A DNA stretch of 64,000 nt from Clostridiales bacterium (GTDB lineage Bacteria > Bacillota > Clostridia > Christensenellales > Borkfalkiaceae): assembly GCA_015069565.1 (NCBI GenBank), contig SVIJ01000002.1, positions 1 to 64,000 of the forward strand. Reading direction: 5' to 3'. Positions within the stretch are counted from its first letter, which is position 1. Each line of letters opens with the position of its first letter. Shown one piece after another: positions 31,731-39,459 of the stretch. A program made the translations under genes and the position numbers. Under the pieces are notes generated by a model. That model worked only from the letters and a program-made list of their open reading frames with translations, was not told the origin of the DNA and ran no database searches.

Positions 31731-33119
31731 TTATTGTCTGATGGTGAACTGATAAATCTTTTCCATCAAGCCGTCGGGGATTCTTGCGCGCAAGCTACCG
31801 AGATTTACGAAAATCTTACGGAAGAATACCTTGTTGTCGCCGCCGATCTTGTATTCGGGGATTTCAGGCAGCTTGTTTTCCGAGCGGAGCAAGAAGATTT
31901 GCGTAAACTGCGTTCTTTCTTCTGCCGTAAGGGTTGCGATGAACGCGTCGAATTCGCTGCCGTAAGCGTCGCTGTCTACGGGAGCTTCTTCTGCTACGGG
32001 TTCTTCTGCAACAGCTTCTTCTACGGGAGCTTCTTCAACGACTTCTTCCACAGGCGCTTCTTCAACGACTTCTTCTACGGGAGCTTCTTCCACAGCTTCC
32101 GCTTCAGCCGCTTTCTTTGCTTTCTTCGCCTTCTTACGTCTTACGCTGACGATCGTGGATTCCAAAATGAGCATCAAAAGTGCAGCGCCAGCCGCGATGA
32201 TGCCGTAGATAAGGAAACCTGCAAGCGCTTCCACAAGGAAGGAAAGCACGATGATGCCTGCGCCAAGCAGGAGCATGATAACGCAACGGATAACGTCCGC
32301 GCCGTATACTTTCTTTGCGGAGATGCCAGCGAATGCGAGCATAACGAACAGAGCATAAGCGCAAACCACGCCAAGCGCAATCCACTTATAGAGAGCGTTT
32401 TCAGCGAACAAGCCTTGAACTGCCGTGTTTTCTACGGAAATAGCGTAGATAACGACGCCTGCGGATGCAACCGTAAGCAAGAAGATAAGCAAGCCTACGA
32501 AAGCACGAGCGCCCGACTTGATTGCGGACATGATTACGTAAAGCACCAAGGTGAACGCCGCGATGCCAAGGATTACGTAGTCAAGCGTAGCCATGATGTC
32601 CTGACCGTAGTATGCGTAGGGCAAAAGCAAGGACAGCGCGTAGCCAGTGTAAACGCCGAATTCAACGTAGATGATGAATCTTGCGATAGAAGGAGCAGCC
32701 TTACCGCAGAAGAGTGCGATAATGGATGCAAGCAAGCAAACCACCATGGAAACGGGCACGAGATAGAGCATTACGCTTGCCGAAATACCCAGGATACTGG
32801 TGTTGGTGGTCATCAAAGGAACTACGCCAAACAGCTTGGAAACTGCATAGCCGTCTTCGGTGAACATCTTGATGAACATATCAAGGAGCTTATTGTTTTC
32901 AACAATAAAAGCGCCTTCCTTGTACGCCAAGGTCTTCATTTCCAAGAAATAGAACACTGCGATCGGCGCGATTGCAAGGAGCAAAGCGAGCAAACGATAG
33001 AAGATGTTCTTTTTCTTCTTGGGAGCTGCGGGAGCTTCGGAAACTTCGGGAGCGGCGATGAATTCAGTCAATTCTTCGTTGGTCGCTTCGAGTTCTGCAA
33101 CGGGAGTTTTGGTACTCAT
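31731..33119 (-). CDS. Multi-pass membrane protein with acidic repeats and the same C-terminal tail domain
   Basis: The 462-residue protein has a short cytoplasmic N-terminus, about eight hydrophobic segments over residues 38-330, a basic stretch (RRKKAKKAKK), a repetitive acidic linker (EEAPVEEVVEEAPVEE) and a C-terminal tail of about 80 residues nearly shared with the YwaF-like neighbour (PEYKIGGDNKVFFRKIFVNLGSLRARIPDG, then the same last 12 residues). The membrane part is not YwaF-like and is not recognised. ATG 33119 follows AAAAAGGAGAG. The nucleotide similarity of the two 3' ends continues into the terminators, indicating a recent 3'-end duplication or exchange. Confidence 0.7.
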   Translation of the reverse strand: MSTKTPVAELEATNEELTEFIAAPEVSEAPAAPKKKKNIFYRLLALLLAIAPIAVFYFLEMKTLAYKEGAFIVENNKLLDMFIKMFTEDGYAVSKLFGVVPLMTTNTSILGISASVMLYLVPVSMVVCLLASIIALFCGKAAPSIARFIIYVEFGVYTGYALSLLLPYAYYGQDIMATLDYVILGIAAFTLVLYVIMSAIKSGARAFVGLLIFLLTVASAGVVIYAISVENTAVQGLFAENALYKWIALGVVCAYALFVMLAFAGISAKKVYGADVIRCVIMLLLGAGIIVLSFLVEALAGFLIYGIIAAGAALLMLILESTIVSVRRKKAKKAKKAAEAEAVEEAPVEEVVEEAPVEEVVEEAPVEEAVAEEPVAEEAPVDSDAYGSEFDAFIATLTAEERTQFTQIFLLRSENKLPEIPEYKIGGDNKVFFRKIFVNLGSLRARIPDGLMEKIYQFTIRQ

Positions 33120-33249
33120 AAATATACTCTCCTTTTTCAAATTACAAAATAGTTTTTCAAAATAGTAGGCGCATATTTTTTGTTGCGTATGGACGGGAAA
33201 ACCGCCAAGGCGCACGTATGTATAGGCGCAAAATACTATTAGTTAATTT

Positions 33250-33278
33250 ATTATAACACTTTTATTTTATGATGTCAA
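33250..33278 (-). promoter_or_regulatory. Promoter of the second tail-domain membrane protein gene
   Basis: Minus strand TTGACA, 17 bp, TATAAT. It yields a long leader (about 125 nt) bounded by AATAGTA and TACTATT, which can pair. Confidence 0.8.
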
Positions 33279-33361
33279 TAGACCATTTACTTTTTTTTCG
33301 AAAAAATCGCACAAAAAAAGCAAAAAAATCTTGATAAAATTGCACTTTTGCGTAAAACCCC

Positions 33362-33390
33362 TTGAAAAAAAAGAAAAAATGCGGTATAAT
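33362..33390 (+). promoter_or_regulatory. Promoter of the CdaR-like regulator gene
   Basis: TTGAAA, 17 bp, TATAAT. Confidence 0.8.
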
Positions 33391-33425
33391 GATGCAAAGA
33401 GATTTGAGAAAGGATTGTAGCAAGC

Positions 33426-34421
33426 ATGACGGAAAAAATCACGGCGGAAATAAAAGCCCGCTTTTACGTGGACGCGACGGTGGAAAAACGCGCGAAGGAG
33501 CACGCAAAAGCGGATGAAAAATGGTGGACGGAAGGGGATAGCGTATGCTTCCGCTTTCCCTATAAGGGAAGCGAGTATGTCGGCACGCTGGCAGGCGCGA
33601 CGGAAGGCAATCGCAGTATCGCGGCTTTGCTTGTCAGCTATTTTGAAACGGAAGACGACCGTCAATCCGAGCTTTCCAAAAACGACGGCTGGCGGAAGGT
33701 GTTGCTCGGGGAAGGTACGGTGCGGACGGTATTCCGCTTTTTAGCAAAGCATTCCATTAAGAATTGCCCCTGCTTCGTCTTGGCGATCCGCGTTCCTAAG
33801 CTTTTGGAAAGGGCTATGGAAACGCTGACGCAGTATTCGGACGTATCTTCGGATGCGGTGGTGCGGATGGACGAGCAGACGGTGGCGCTCGTGCGCTTTT
33901 CGCAGGTGGACGAGAGTGAAGAATACCAGTCTTCCTTTGAGTTTGGCGAATTCGTGGCGCAGTTTTTGAAAGAAGAGCTGGGGCTGGACGCAACCGTGGG
34001 CGTAGGCTCGACGGTGAAGGAAGTCAAGGACGCGTCTATCTCTTACGCGCAAGCGTATAACGCTTTGCGTTATGCCGACACCTTCGCGGCGCGCGGCAGG
34101 GTACATTCCTATCGCGAGTTCGTGCTCGTGAAGATGGTGGAAGAGCTGTCGGCAATCAAGCAGGAAGAATACCGTGGGGAGCTGATGGACGCTTCCGCGC
34201 AGGAAGTGTTTGAAGACGAAGAGCTGCTTGCCACGGCGGAAGAGTTTTTGCTCTCCGATTTGAACGTCAGCGAAACGTCCCGAAACCTGTATATGCACCG
34301 CAATACCCTTTCTTATCGGCTAGATAAAATCGAGAAGGCGACGGGGCTGAACATTCGGCATTTCTCGGACGCGGTTTCCTTCCGATTGCTGTCCGTCTTG
34401 TACAAGATTTTGTATAAATAA
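33426..34421 (+). CDS. CdaR/PucR-type transcriptional regulator
   Basis: The 331-residue protein ends with the PucR C-terminal HTH (LLSDLNVSETSRNLYMHRNTLSYRLDKIEKATGLNIRHFSDAVSFRLL, about residues 275-325). The middle (about 135-260) looks like the CdaR GGDEF-like domain (FGEFVAQFLKEELGLDATVGVGSTVKEV, SYAQAYNALRYADTF). The N-terminal region is not a recognised sensor. Such proteins usually activate sugar-acid or amino-acid genes, but no obvious target is adjacent; the divergent membrane protein gene is a candidate. Own promoter and terminator. Confidence 0.83.
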   Translation: MTEKITAEIKARFYVDATVEKRAKEHAKADEKWWTEGDSVCFRFPYKGSEYVGTLAGATEGNRSIAALLVSYFETEDDRQSELSKNDGWRKVLLGEGTVRTVFRFLAKHSIKNCPCFVLAIRVPKLLERAMETLTQYSDVSSDAVVRMDEQTVALVRFSQVDESEEYQSSFEFGEFVAQFLKEELGLDATVGVGSTVKEVKDASISYAQAYNALRYADTFAARGRVHSYREFVLVKMVEELSAIKQEEYRGELMDASAQEVFEDEELLATAEEFLLSDLNVSETSRNLYMHRNTLSYRLDKIEKATGLNIRHFSDAVSFRLLSVLYKILYK

Positions 34422-34447
34422 GCCTAAAAAACAACCAAAAAAACGGC

Positions 34448-34487
34448 AAAAAACAGCGAAAAAAGTGCATTTTTTCGCTGTTTTTTC
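34448..34487 (+). terminator. Terminator after the CdaR-like gene
   Basis: AAAAAACAGCGAAAAAA / TTTTTTCGCTGTTTTTT around a GTGCA loop. Confidence 0.88.
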
Positions 34488-34533
34488 ACATAGTTTTCGC
34501 ATGATTATCACATTTTATGGCTATAATAAAACC

Positions 34534-34653
34534 GTCGATGAGAGATCGACAGCACATAATACAGCACGACCAACCTTTGGTTGAGATTTTCTCAACCTAA
34601 AGAACCTCCACCTAAAAGGAAAACGGATGCCGAAACGCATCCGTTTTCTTTTT
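34534..34653 (+). ncRNA. Candidate small RNA with anti-Shine-Dalgarno segment
   Basis: A TATAAT at 34522-34527 (with only a weak -35) would start a transcript near 34534. It would open with the hairpin GTCGAT-GAGAG-ATCGAC, continue with CAACC-TTT-GGTTG and GGTTGAGA-TTT-TCTCAACC, which share GGTTG and so exclude each other, then an unpaired CCTCC (34605-34609), and end in the terminator hairpin AAAACGGATGC / GCATCCGTTTT. No ORF of note lies inside. CCTCC is complementary to GGAGG-type ribosome sites. No known RNA family is recognised. Confidence 0.35.
34617..34653. terminator. Bidirectional terminator, candidate sRNA / transketolase
   Basis: AAAACGGATGC-CGAAAC-GCATCCGTTTT with T-runs on both strands. 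Confidence 0.88.
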
Positions 34654-34669
34654 AGCTATTTTTCAAGAA

Positions 34670-36673
34670 TTATTTTGCCGATTTTGCGATGGACGCCTTT
34701 GCCTTTTCCACAACGTTTTCTACTGTGAAGCCGAAGTGGGGGAACAAAACGCCTGCGGGTGCGGAAGCACCGAACGAACGCATCGCGATGATTTCGCCGT
34801 TGTCGCCTGCATACTTGTACCAGCTATACGGGCAAGCCGCTTCCACGCATACGCGCGCTTTCAAATTGGAAGGCAATACGCTTTCCTTGTATTCGTCGCT
34901 CTGCTTTTCGAACTCTTCAAAGCAAGGCATGGAAATCACTCTCGCCTTCACGCCTTCTTCCGCAAGCGCCGCCTTTGCCTTGACGCAAAGCTCTACTTCC
35001 GAGCCCGAAGCAATGAGCAGTACGTCGGGCGTGCCTTCGCAGTCTTCCAAAACGTAGCCCCCTTTGAGCGCATTCTTGCCGCTATTTTCGTACTGGGGCA
35101 GAGCCTGACGGGTGAGTACGAGCACGGTGGGCTCGCTGCCGCTCATCGCGGAAACCCAAGCCGCCGCCGTTTCTTTGCCGTCCGCAGGGCGGTAGACCTT
35201 CATACCAGGTACGGAACGAAGCATAATGAGCTGTTCTACGGGCTGGTGGGTAGGGCCGTCTTCGCCGACGCCGATACTATCGTGGGTCATGATATAGGTG
35301 ACAGGCAAGCCCATCAGCGCCGCAAGACGCATTGCAGGTTTGCAGTAATCGGAGAACACGAAGAAGGTTGCGCAGTACGCCTGCATACCGCCGTGCAGCT
35401 GCAAGCCGTTGCAAATCGCCGCCATCGCGTGTTCACGGATACCGAAGTGAATGTTTCTGCCTGCAAAATCGGTGGGCGCGAACGTGCCGAAGGTGACCGC
35501 GTCCGTATTCTTCATATCCGAAAGGTTGGAAGGTCCAAGGTCAGCCGAGCCGCCGATGAGAGCAGGAAGCTCTTGCGCGAGCACGTTGAGTACCTGTGCC
35601 GACGTTTGGCGGGTTGCCATAGGCTTTGCAAAATCGTACAGACCTTCGATTTCATCGAAGTTGGGCTTTTCGCCAGCCATCATCTTCTTATAGAGAGCCG
35701 CAAGCTCGGGATATTCCGCTTCGTACGCCGCGAACTTTTCCTTCCAAGCGTCCTGCTTCGCCGCGCCTGCCGCCGCTGCCTTTGCGCAGTGCTCGAAGAC
35801 TTCTTCGGGGCATTCGAAGGGAGCGTAATCCCAGCCGAGCTTTTCCTTCGTGAGCTGTAAATTTTCCTTGCCAAGGGGAGCGCCGTGCGATTTTGCGCTG
35901 TCCTGCAAGGGGGAATACTGACCGATGTGTGTCTTGCAGATGATGATGGAAGGCTTATCCGTTCTTGCCTTCGCTTCTTCGATCGCCGCCGAGAGCGCGT
36001 CTACGTCGTCGGGGCGGGTGGCAAGGTCAACGTGGAGCACCTGCCAGTTTTGCGCCGCAAAGCGCGCGCCTACGTGTTCCTTAAAGGTGATGTCCGTATC
36101 CCCTTCGATGGTGATGTCGTTGTCGTCGTAGATCAAAATGAGCTTGCCGAGCTGATGCGCGCCTGCAAACGAGCAAGCTTCGTAGGAGATACCTTCTTCC
36201 AAACAGCCGTCGCCGCAAAGAACGTAGGTATAGTGATTTACGATTTCAAAGCCAGGCTTGTTGAAGCGAGCCGCAAGGTTGGCTTCCGCCATCGCCATAC
36301 CGACCGCGTTTGCAATCCCTTGACCCAAGGGGCCCGTCGTCGTTTCCACACCTGTGGTGTGGCGGTATTCGGGGTGACCTGCCGTCTTCGCGCCGAGCTG
36401 ACGGAAGTTCATCAGGTCTTCCTTTTCCAGTCCAAAGCCGTAAAGATGCAACAGCGAGTAGTACATCGCCGAGCCGTGACCTGCTGAAAGCACGAAACGG
36501 TCTCTATCGTCCCATTGCACGTCCTTGGGGTTGAACTTCAAGAAGTGTTGGAACAGGGTGTAGGCAATCGGCGCACAGCCAAGGGGAAGCCCGGGATGCC
36601 CGGATTTTGCCTTTTCAATGGCTTCTGCGGAGAGCACGCGGATCGCGTTGATCGTGGTTTTTTGAACGTTCAT
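34670..36673 (-). CDS. tkt: Transketolase (internal start within the fused ORF)
   Basis: Transketolase moves two-carbon units between sugar phosphates in the pentose phosphate pathway using thiamine diphosphate. From ATG 36673 the 667-residue protein has normal length and start (NAIRVLSAEAIEKAKSGHPGLPLG), the TPP motif GDGCLEEGISYEACSFAGAHQL, the pyrimidine domain DFAGRNIHFGIREHAMAAICNG and TYIMTHDSIGVGEDGPTHQPVEQL. It has its own AGGAGAT ribosome site 8 bases upstream, so it can be made as a separate protein whether or not the upstream frame reads through. Confidence 0.93.
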   Translation of the reverse strand: MNVQKTTINAIRVLSAEAIEKAKSGHPGLPLGCAPIAYTLFQHFLKFNPKDVQWDDRDRFVLSAGHGSAMYYSLLHLYGFGLEKEDLMNFRQLGAKTAGHPEYRHTTGVETTTGPLGQGIANAVGMAMAEANLAARFNKPGFEIVNHYTYVLCGDGCLEEGISYEACSFAGAHQLGKLILIYDDNDITIEGDTDITFKEHVGARFAAQNWQVLHVDLATRPDDVDALSAAIEEAKARTDKPSIIICKTHIGQYSPLQDSAKSHGAPLGKENLQLTKEKLGWDYAPFECPEEVFEHCAKAAAAGAAKQDAWKEKFAAYEAEYPELAALYKKMMAGEKPNFDEIEGLYDFAKPMATRQTSAQVLNVLAQELPALIGGSADLGPSNLSDMKNTDAVTFGTFAPTDFAGRNIHFGIREHAMAAICNGLQLHGGMQAYCATFFVFSDYCKPAMRLAALMGLPVTYIMTHDSIGVGEDGPTHQPVEQLIMLRSVPGMKVYRPADGKETAAAWVSAMSGSEPTVLVLTRQALPQYENSGKNALKGGYVLEDCEGTPDVLLIASGSEVELCVKAKAALAEEGVKARVISMPCFEEFEKQSDEYKESVLPSNLKARVCVEAACPYSWYKYAGDNGEIIAMRSFGASAPAGVLFPHFGFTVENVVEKAKASIAKSAK

Positions 36674-38263
36674 AGAAATATCTCCTGTTAAAATATTATT
36701 TTTCGTGTTTTGGTTGCAGGGCGCTTGGGGTTGCGGCTTTTTGCCGAGCTTGGAAACGAAAGGGGTCAAGTCCAAGAACTCATAGCGCTTTAAGAAATTA
36801 TACAAATCCTGCAAAATGAGCTGTGTGCCGCCCACGCTTTCGCTTTCAGCGTTGATGGGAAGAATGGGGTCGTGCAGGCTCATACGCATCAGTGCCCAGC
36901 CGTCGCCCAAATCCTTCGCATAGTTTACCCGATAGCCTTCGTGGTTATCCGTTGCGGGCGTGAGCCCCTTTTTGCCGTTTGCGTACCCCTTGAAATCTTC
37001 AATCACCTGTCCGCCGAGCGTCTTGAAATCCACCCCTTGGCGGAATTTCACACGCACTTCCGTTTCTTCTTTTGGCAGGGGCATGTCCGCGATGAGCGCG
37101 GAAAGCTCCCTTCCTTGGCGGCTTTCCTGCGCAAGCGCGATGAGCAGCCTTGTGATAAGATACGCGCCGTCGTCCAAGAAGTAGTTTTCCTGCAAAGCGG
37201 CGTGGCCGCTCGTTTCAATGGCAAGGGGAGTGTATTCCCCTGCGGCGTTCAAACGAATCGCTTCGTCTATCACGTTTTTATATCCGCGCTTGAAGCGGTG
37301 GTGTCTGCCGCCGTTTGCCGTGATGAAGGCGGCAAGCCCGTCCGAAGTCACGCTATCGGTGACGATCGTACCTGCTTTTTCACGCAAAAGCACCGCCGAG
37401 ATGAGCGCAATCAAGCGGTTGCGGTTGAGCTCCTTTCCGCCCTTTTCCACCGCGCCAGCGCGGTCTACGTCCGTATCGAAGATGATGCCGAAATCGGCGT
37501 CTACGCGTCTTACCGCGTCGCAAACCGATTGCATCGCTTTCTTGTTTTCAGGGTTGGGGATGTGGTTGGGGAAAGAGCCGTCGGGCTCTAAGAACTGCGA
37601 GCCCGTAATATCCGCGCCGAGCGGAAGAAGCACCTCGGTGGCGAAAAAGCCGCCTGCGCCGTTGCCTGCGTCCACCAAAATCCTCTTGCCTTCCAAGGGG
37701 CGTTCTTCGCCTGTCTTTGCGCGAACGAGCGCCACCAAATTGCTTGCATAGTCGTGTAAGTAGGGGGCATGTACGGTTTCACCCTTGATTGTTTGGGAAA
37801 AATCTTCCGCGGCAAGGGTGAGAATTTCCTTCATTTCCTTGCCGTCCAAGCCGCCGCCCGTATGGAAAAATTTCATGCCGTTGCGGTTGAAGGGCAAATG
37901 GCTTGCCGTAATCATCACGCTGCCGTCGCAGGGGTACTTAGCCAAGCGGCGTTCGTCTTTTAAGAGCATGAACATCGAAGGGGTGGTGGAAAGCCCTGTG
38001 GAAACAGCGTTAGCGCCGACGGAAACGATACCGTCCAAGGTCGCCGCCGAAAGGGAAGGGGAAGAAAGCCGACTGTCGTAGCCGACTGCCACCGTCACCT
38101 TGTCTTTACCGAGCTTTCGTTGCAGCCATACGGCGAACGCCTTGGCAATCTGCTTGACCGTTGCGCTATCCAGCGTAATCGGTTCGCCGTCCACGCCGTC
38201 GATGGCAACGCCGCGCACGTCCGTGCCGTTTCTCAGTGATAAGTAATGCTCTGCTGCGTTCAT
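34670..38263 (-). CDS. Phosphohexomutase ORF continuous with transketolase
   Basis: From ATG 38263 one frame runs 1197 codons without a stop. Residues 1 to about 510 form an alpha-D-phosphohexomutase (phosphoglucomutase/phosphomannomutase): phosphoserine loop ITASHLPFNRNG (about 116), Mg site FDTDVDRAG (about 258), sugar-binding IETSGHAALQ (about 347). The last 667 residues are a complete transketolase. The joint (QAPCNQNTKNNILTGDIS) looks like translated spacer and contains a full ribosome site (AGGAGAT) before an internal ATG at 36673. In the +1 frame a TAA stop occurs just before that site. So this is a true read-through fusion with an internal start, a lost stop, or a one-base error. The track start at 38317 lies in the promoter. 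Confidence 0.75.
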   Translation of the reverse strand: MNAAEHYLSLRNGTDVRGVAIDGVDGEPITLDSATVKQIAKAFAVWLQRKLGKDKVTVAVGYDSRLSSPSLSAATLDGIVSVGANAVSTGLSTTPSMFMLLKDERRLAKYPCDGSVMITASHLPFNRNGMKFFHTGGGLDGKEMKEILTLAAEDFSQTIKGETVHAPYLHDYASNLVALVRAKTGEERPLEGKRILVDAGNGAGGFFATEVLLPLGADITGSQFLEPDGSFPNHIPNPENKKAMQSVCDAVRRVDADFGIIFDTDVDRAGAVEKGGKELNRNRLIALISAVLLREKAGTIVTDSVTSDGLAAFITANGGRHHRFKRGYKNVIDEAIRLNAAGEYTPLAIETSGHAALQENYFLDDGAYLITRLLIALAQESRQGRELSALIADMPLPKEETEVRVKFRQGVDFKTLGGQVIEDFKGYANGKKGLTPATDNHEGYRVNYAKDLGDGWALMRMSLHDPILPINAESESVGGTQLILQDLYNFLKRYEFLDLTPFVSKLGKKPQPQAPCNQNTKNNILTGDISMNVQKTTINAIRVLSAEAIEKAKSGHPGLPLGCAPIAYTLFQHFLKFNPKDVQWDDRDRFVLSAGHGSAMYYSLLHLYGFGLEKEDLMNFRQLGAKTAGHPEYRHTTGVETTTGPLGQGIANAVGMAMAEANLAARFNKPGFEIVNHYTYVLCGDGCLEEGISYEACSFAGAHQLGKLILIYDDNDITIEGDTDITFKEHVGARFAAQNWQVLHVDLATRPDDVDALSAAIEEAKARTDKPSIIICKTHIGQYSPLQDSAKSHGAPLGKENLQLTKEKLGWDYAPFECPEEVFEHCAKAAAAGAAKQDAWKEKFAAYEAEYPELAALYKKMMAGEKPNFDEIEGLYDFAKPMATRQTSAQVLNVLAQELPALIGGSADLGPSNLSDMKNTDAVTFGTFAPTDFAGRNIHFGIREHAMAAICNGLQLHGGMQAYCATFFVFSDYCKPAMRLAALMGLPVTYIMTHDSIGVGEDGPTHQPVEQLIMLRSVPGMKVYRPADGKETAAAWVSAMSGSEPTVLVLTRQALPQYENSGKNALKGGYVLEDCEGTPDVLLIASGSEVELCVKAKAALAEEGVKARVISMPCFEEFEKQSDEYKESVLPSNLKARVCVEAACPYSWYKYAGDNGEIIAMRSFGASAPAGVLFPHFGFTVENVVEKAKASIAKSAK

Positions 38264-38315
38264 TTTCGTCCATCCTTTTTTGGGGATGATTTTTTTCAAA
38301 AATCCCACTAATAGC

Positions 38316-38344
38316 ATTATAGCCTATTTTTTTCCTTTTTTCAA
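38316..38344 (-). promoter_or_regulatory. Promoter of the phosphohexomutase-transketolase unit
   Basis: Minus strand TTGAAA, 17 bp, TATAAT; leader about 47 nt. Confidence 0.75.
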
Positions 38345-38439
38345 GTGTTTGGAAGCAAAAACTTTTTGGAAATTCTTCTTTTGCGCTACTGGCGGCAAAA
38401 AGCAGATAAAGAGAATGGGAAGAAAATGAAGAAAAACGC

Positions 38440-38468
38440 TTGCATTTTTTGGGCAGAGGGTATATACT
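38440..38468 (+). promoter_or_regulatory. Promoter of the cobalamin riboswitch unit
   Basis: TTGCAT, 17 bp, TATACT, about 10 bases before the aptamer. Confidence 0.7.
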
Positions 38469-38489
38469 GTAATCACAACTAAAAGATGC

Positions 38490-38665
38490 ACGGTACGGCT
38501 GATAAGCGCAGCCGTTTAATAGGGAAACGAGTATTGCTCTGCTACCCCCGTAACCGTAGGAATGCTTTGCCCCTTTTCATTGTCGAAAGATGAGAAGAAA
38601 GGGGGCAGGTATGCGATGAACGCATACAAGGCGTTGTAAGCCGGGAGACCTGCCGAAGAAAAACA
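38490..38665 (+). ncRNA. Cobalamin riboswitch
   Basis: The conserved core is readable: TTTAATAGGGAAACGAGT, then CTGCTACCCCCGTAACCGTAG, a variable arm, and the 3' segment AAGCCGGGAGACCTGCC. This order matches the adenosylcobalamin/B12 aptamer. Downstream GCCACG-TTTTGC-CGTGGC and a strong terminator hairpin complete an OFF-type switch: bound B12 should end transcription before the lipoprotein gene. Confidence 0.92.
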
Positions 38666-38748
38666 ATAGTTTTTTGCGTCTTTACCACCCTTTTGCGGGG
38701 ATGCGAAAGAAGGTGCGCTAAGCCACGTTTTGCCGTGGCGGTTTTGCG

Positions 38749-38785
38749 TTGTCTTTTTTCGCTAGAAAAAAGACAATTTTTTGTT
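38749..38785 (+). terminator. Riboswitch expression-platform terminator
   Basis: TTGTCTTTTTTC-GCTA-GAAAAAAGACAA followed by TTTTTTG, between the aptamer and the first gene. Confidence 0.8.
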
Positions 38786-38815
38786 GCCCGACGAAGGTCG
38801 GGAAAGGAGTGAAAC

Positions 38816-39238
38816 ATGAAAAAACTTTTGGCGTGTCTATTTGCGGCGGTGGGGCTTTTCGTCTTTGCGGCGTGCGGAACATCGAACGGCGCGGGCAAAA
38901 CGGTCGCTAACGTGATCAAGGAAGAAAATATGGTGATTATCACCATCGAAGAAGTGGACGGCGAGCCCACGCTTTTGGACGTAATGAACGATTTGAAGGA
39001 CGGCGGAAAGCTTACTTTCACCGTTTTAGCGGACGGAATGGTTGCTTCCATCGAAGGGAAAGAGAATGCGGCGGACTGGTCGGCGGTTTGGATGCTGTAC
39101 ACGTCGGACAGCGAGATGGCGGACGCTTCTTTTAGTATCGAATGGCAAGGGGAAAGTTGCGGTTCGGCGGTGGTGGGCGCAAATGCGCTTGGCGTGCTCG
39201 CAGGCGAAAGGTATATTTGGTATTATCAAAGCTTCTAA
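38816..39238 (+). CDS. DUF4430 (transcobalamin-like) lipoprotein
   Basis: The 140-residue lipoprotein has lipobox FAAC (Cys about 20) and a mature domain matching DUF4430, related to the C-terminal domain of transcobalamin/intrinsic factor: TLLDVMNDL, a central GMVASIEGKENAADWSAVWMLY and the end YIWYYQSF. Under a cobalamin riboswitch, its likely job is capture of B12 at the cell surface for the ECF transporter encoded next. The ribosome site is AAAGGAG before the ATG. The link to B12 rests on the riboswitch plus family; binding is not shown. Confidence 0.85.
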   Translation: MKKLLACLFAAVGLFVFAACGTSNGAGKTVANVIKEENMVIITIEEVDGEPTLLDVMNDLKDGGKLTFTVLADGMVASIEGKENAADWSAVWMLYTSDSEMADASFSIEWQGESCGSAVVGANALGVLAGERYIWYYQSF

Positions 39239-39241
39239 AAC

Positions 39242-39429
39242 AGTGAATGGAACGCGTTGCGTTCGTGAATTGTCGTTGACGCGACGTGAATTGTTTGCCT
39301 GTGGCAAACGTTGCGGTAGAGTTTCAATGTTTCCATAACGCAAGGCAACGCCTTGCAATTCACGACGGCTGTGCCGTCAATTCACGCGTTTGAAAAACGC
39401 AATTCACGATTGCCTTGCAATCATTCACT
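39242..39429. repeat. Family 1 hairpin-array repeat, copy D (full)
   Basis: GTGAATGGAACGC..., GTCG-TTGACG-CGAC, GTTTGCC-TGT-GGCAAAC, centre, CAAGGC-AAC-GCCTTG, GACGGC-TGT-GCCGTC, GCGTTT-GAA-AAACGC and GATTGC-CTT-GCAATC. It lies inside the B12 operon between the lipoprotein and the S component, where it would be transcribed and could fold. Confidence 0.93.
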
Positions 39430-39459
39430 TTCTATTACTTTCCCTATGGCAGGTATGCG

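Noticed and set aside
31608-33152. 514-codon plus-strand ORF
   Set aside because: Antisense of the tail-domain membrane protein; it also runs through family 1 copy C and the terminator.
34500-34670. tRNA or known riboswitch in the gap before transketolase
   Set aside because: No cloverleaf, CCA-type end or recognised aptamer core could be fitted; it is kept only as a low-confidence small RNA.
34736-37751. Long plus-strand ORFs across the transketolase-mutase gene
   Set aside because: Shadows of the real minus-strand gene produced by its GC-rich codon use.
38578-38665. Words like GCAGGTATGCGATGAACG at 38605 and 39450 and similar ones at 18174, 53526 and 55588
   Set aside because: The matches are short and vary; the first is part of the riboswitch arm. 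I could not show a real repeat family.
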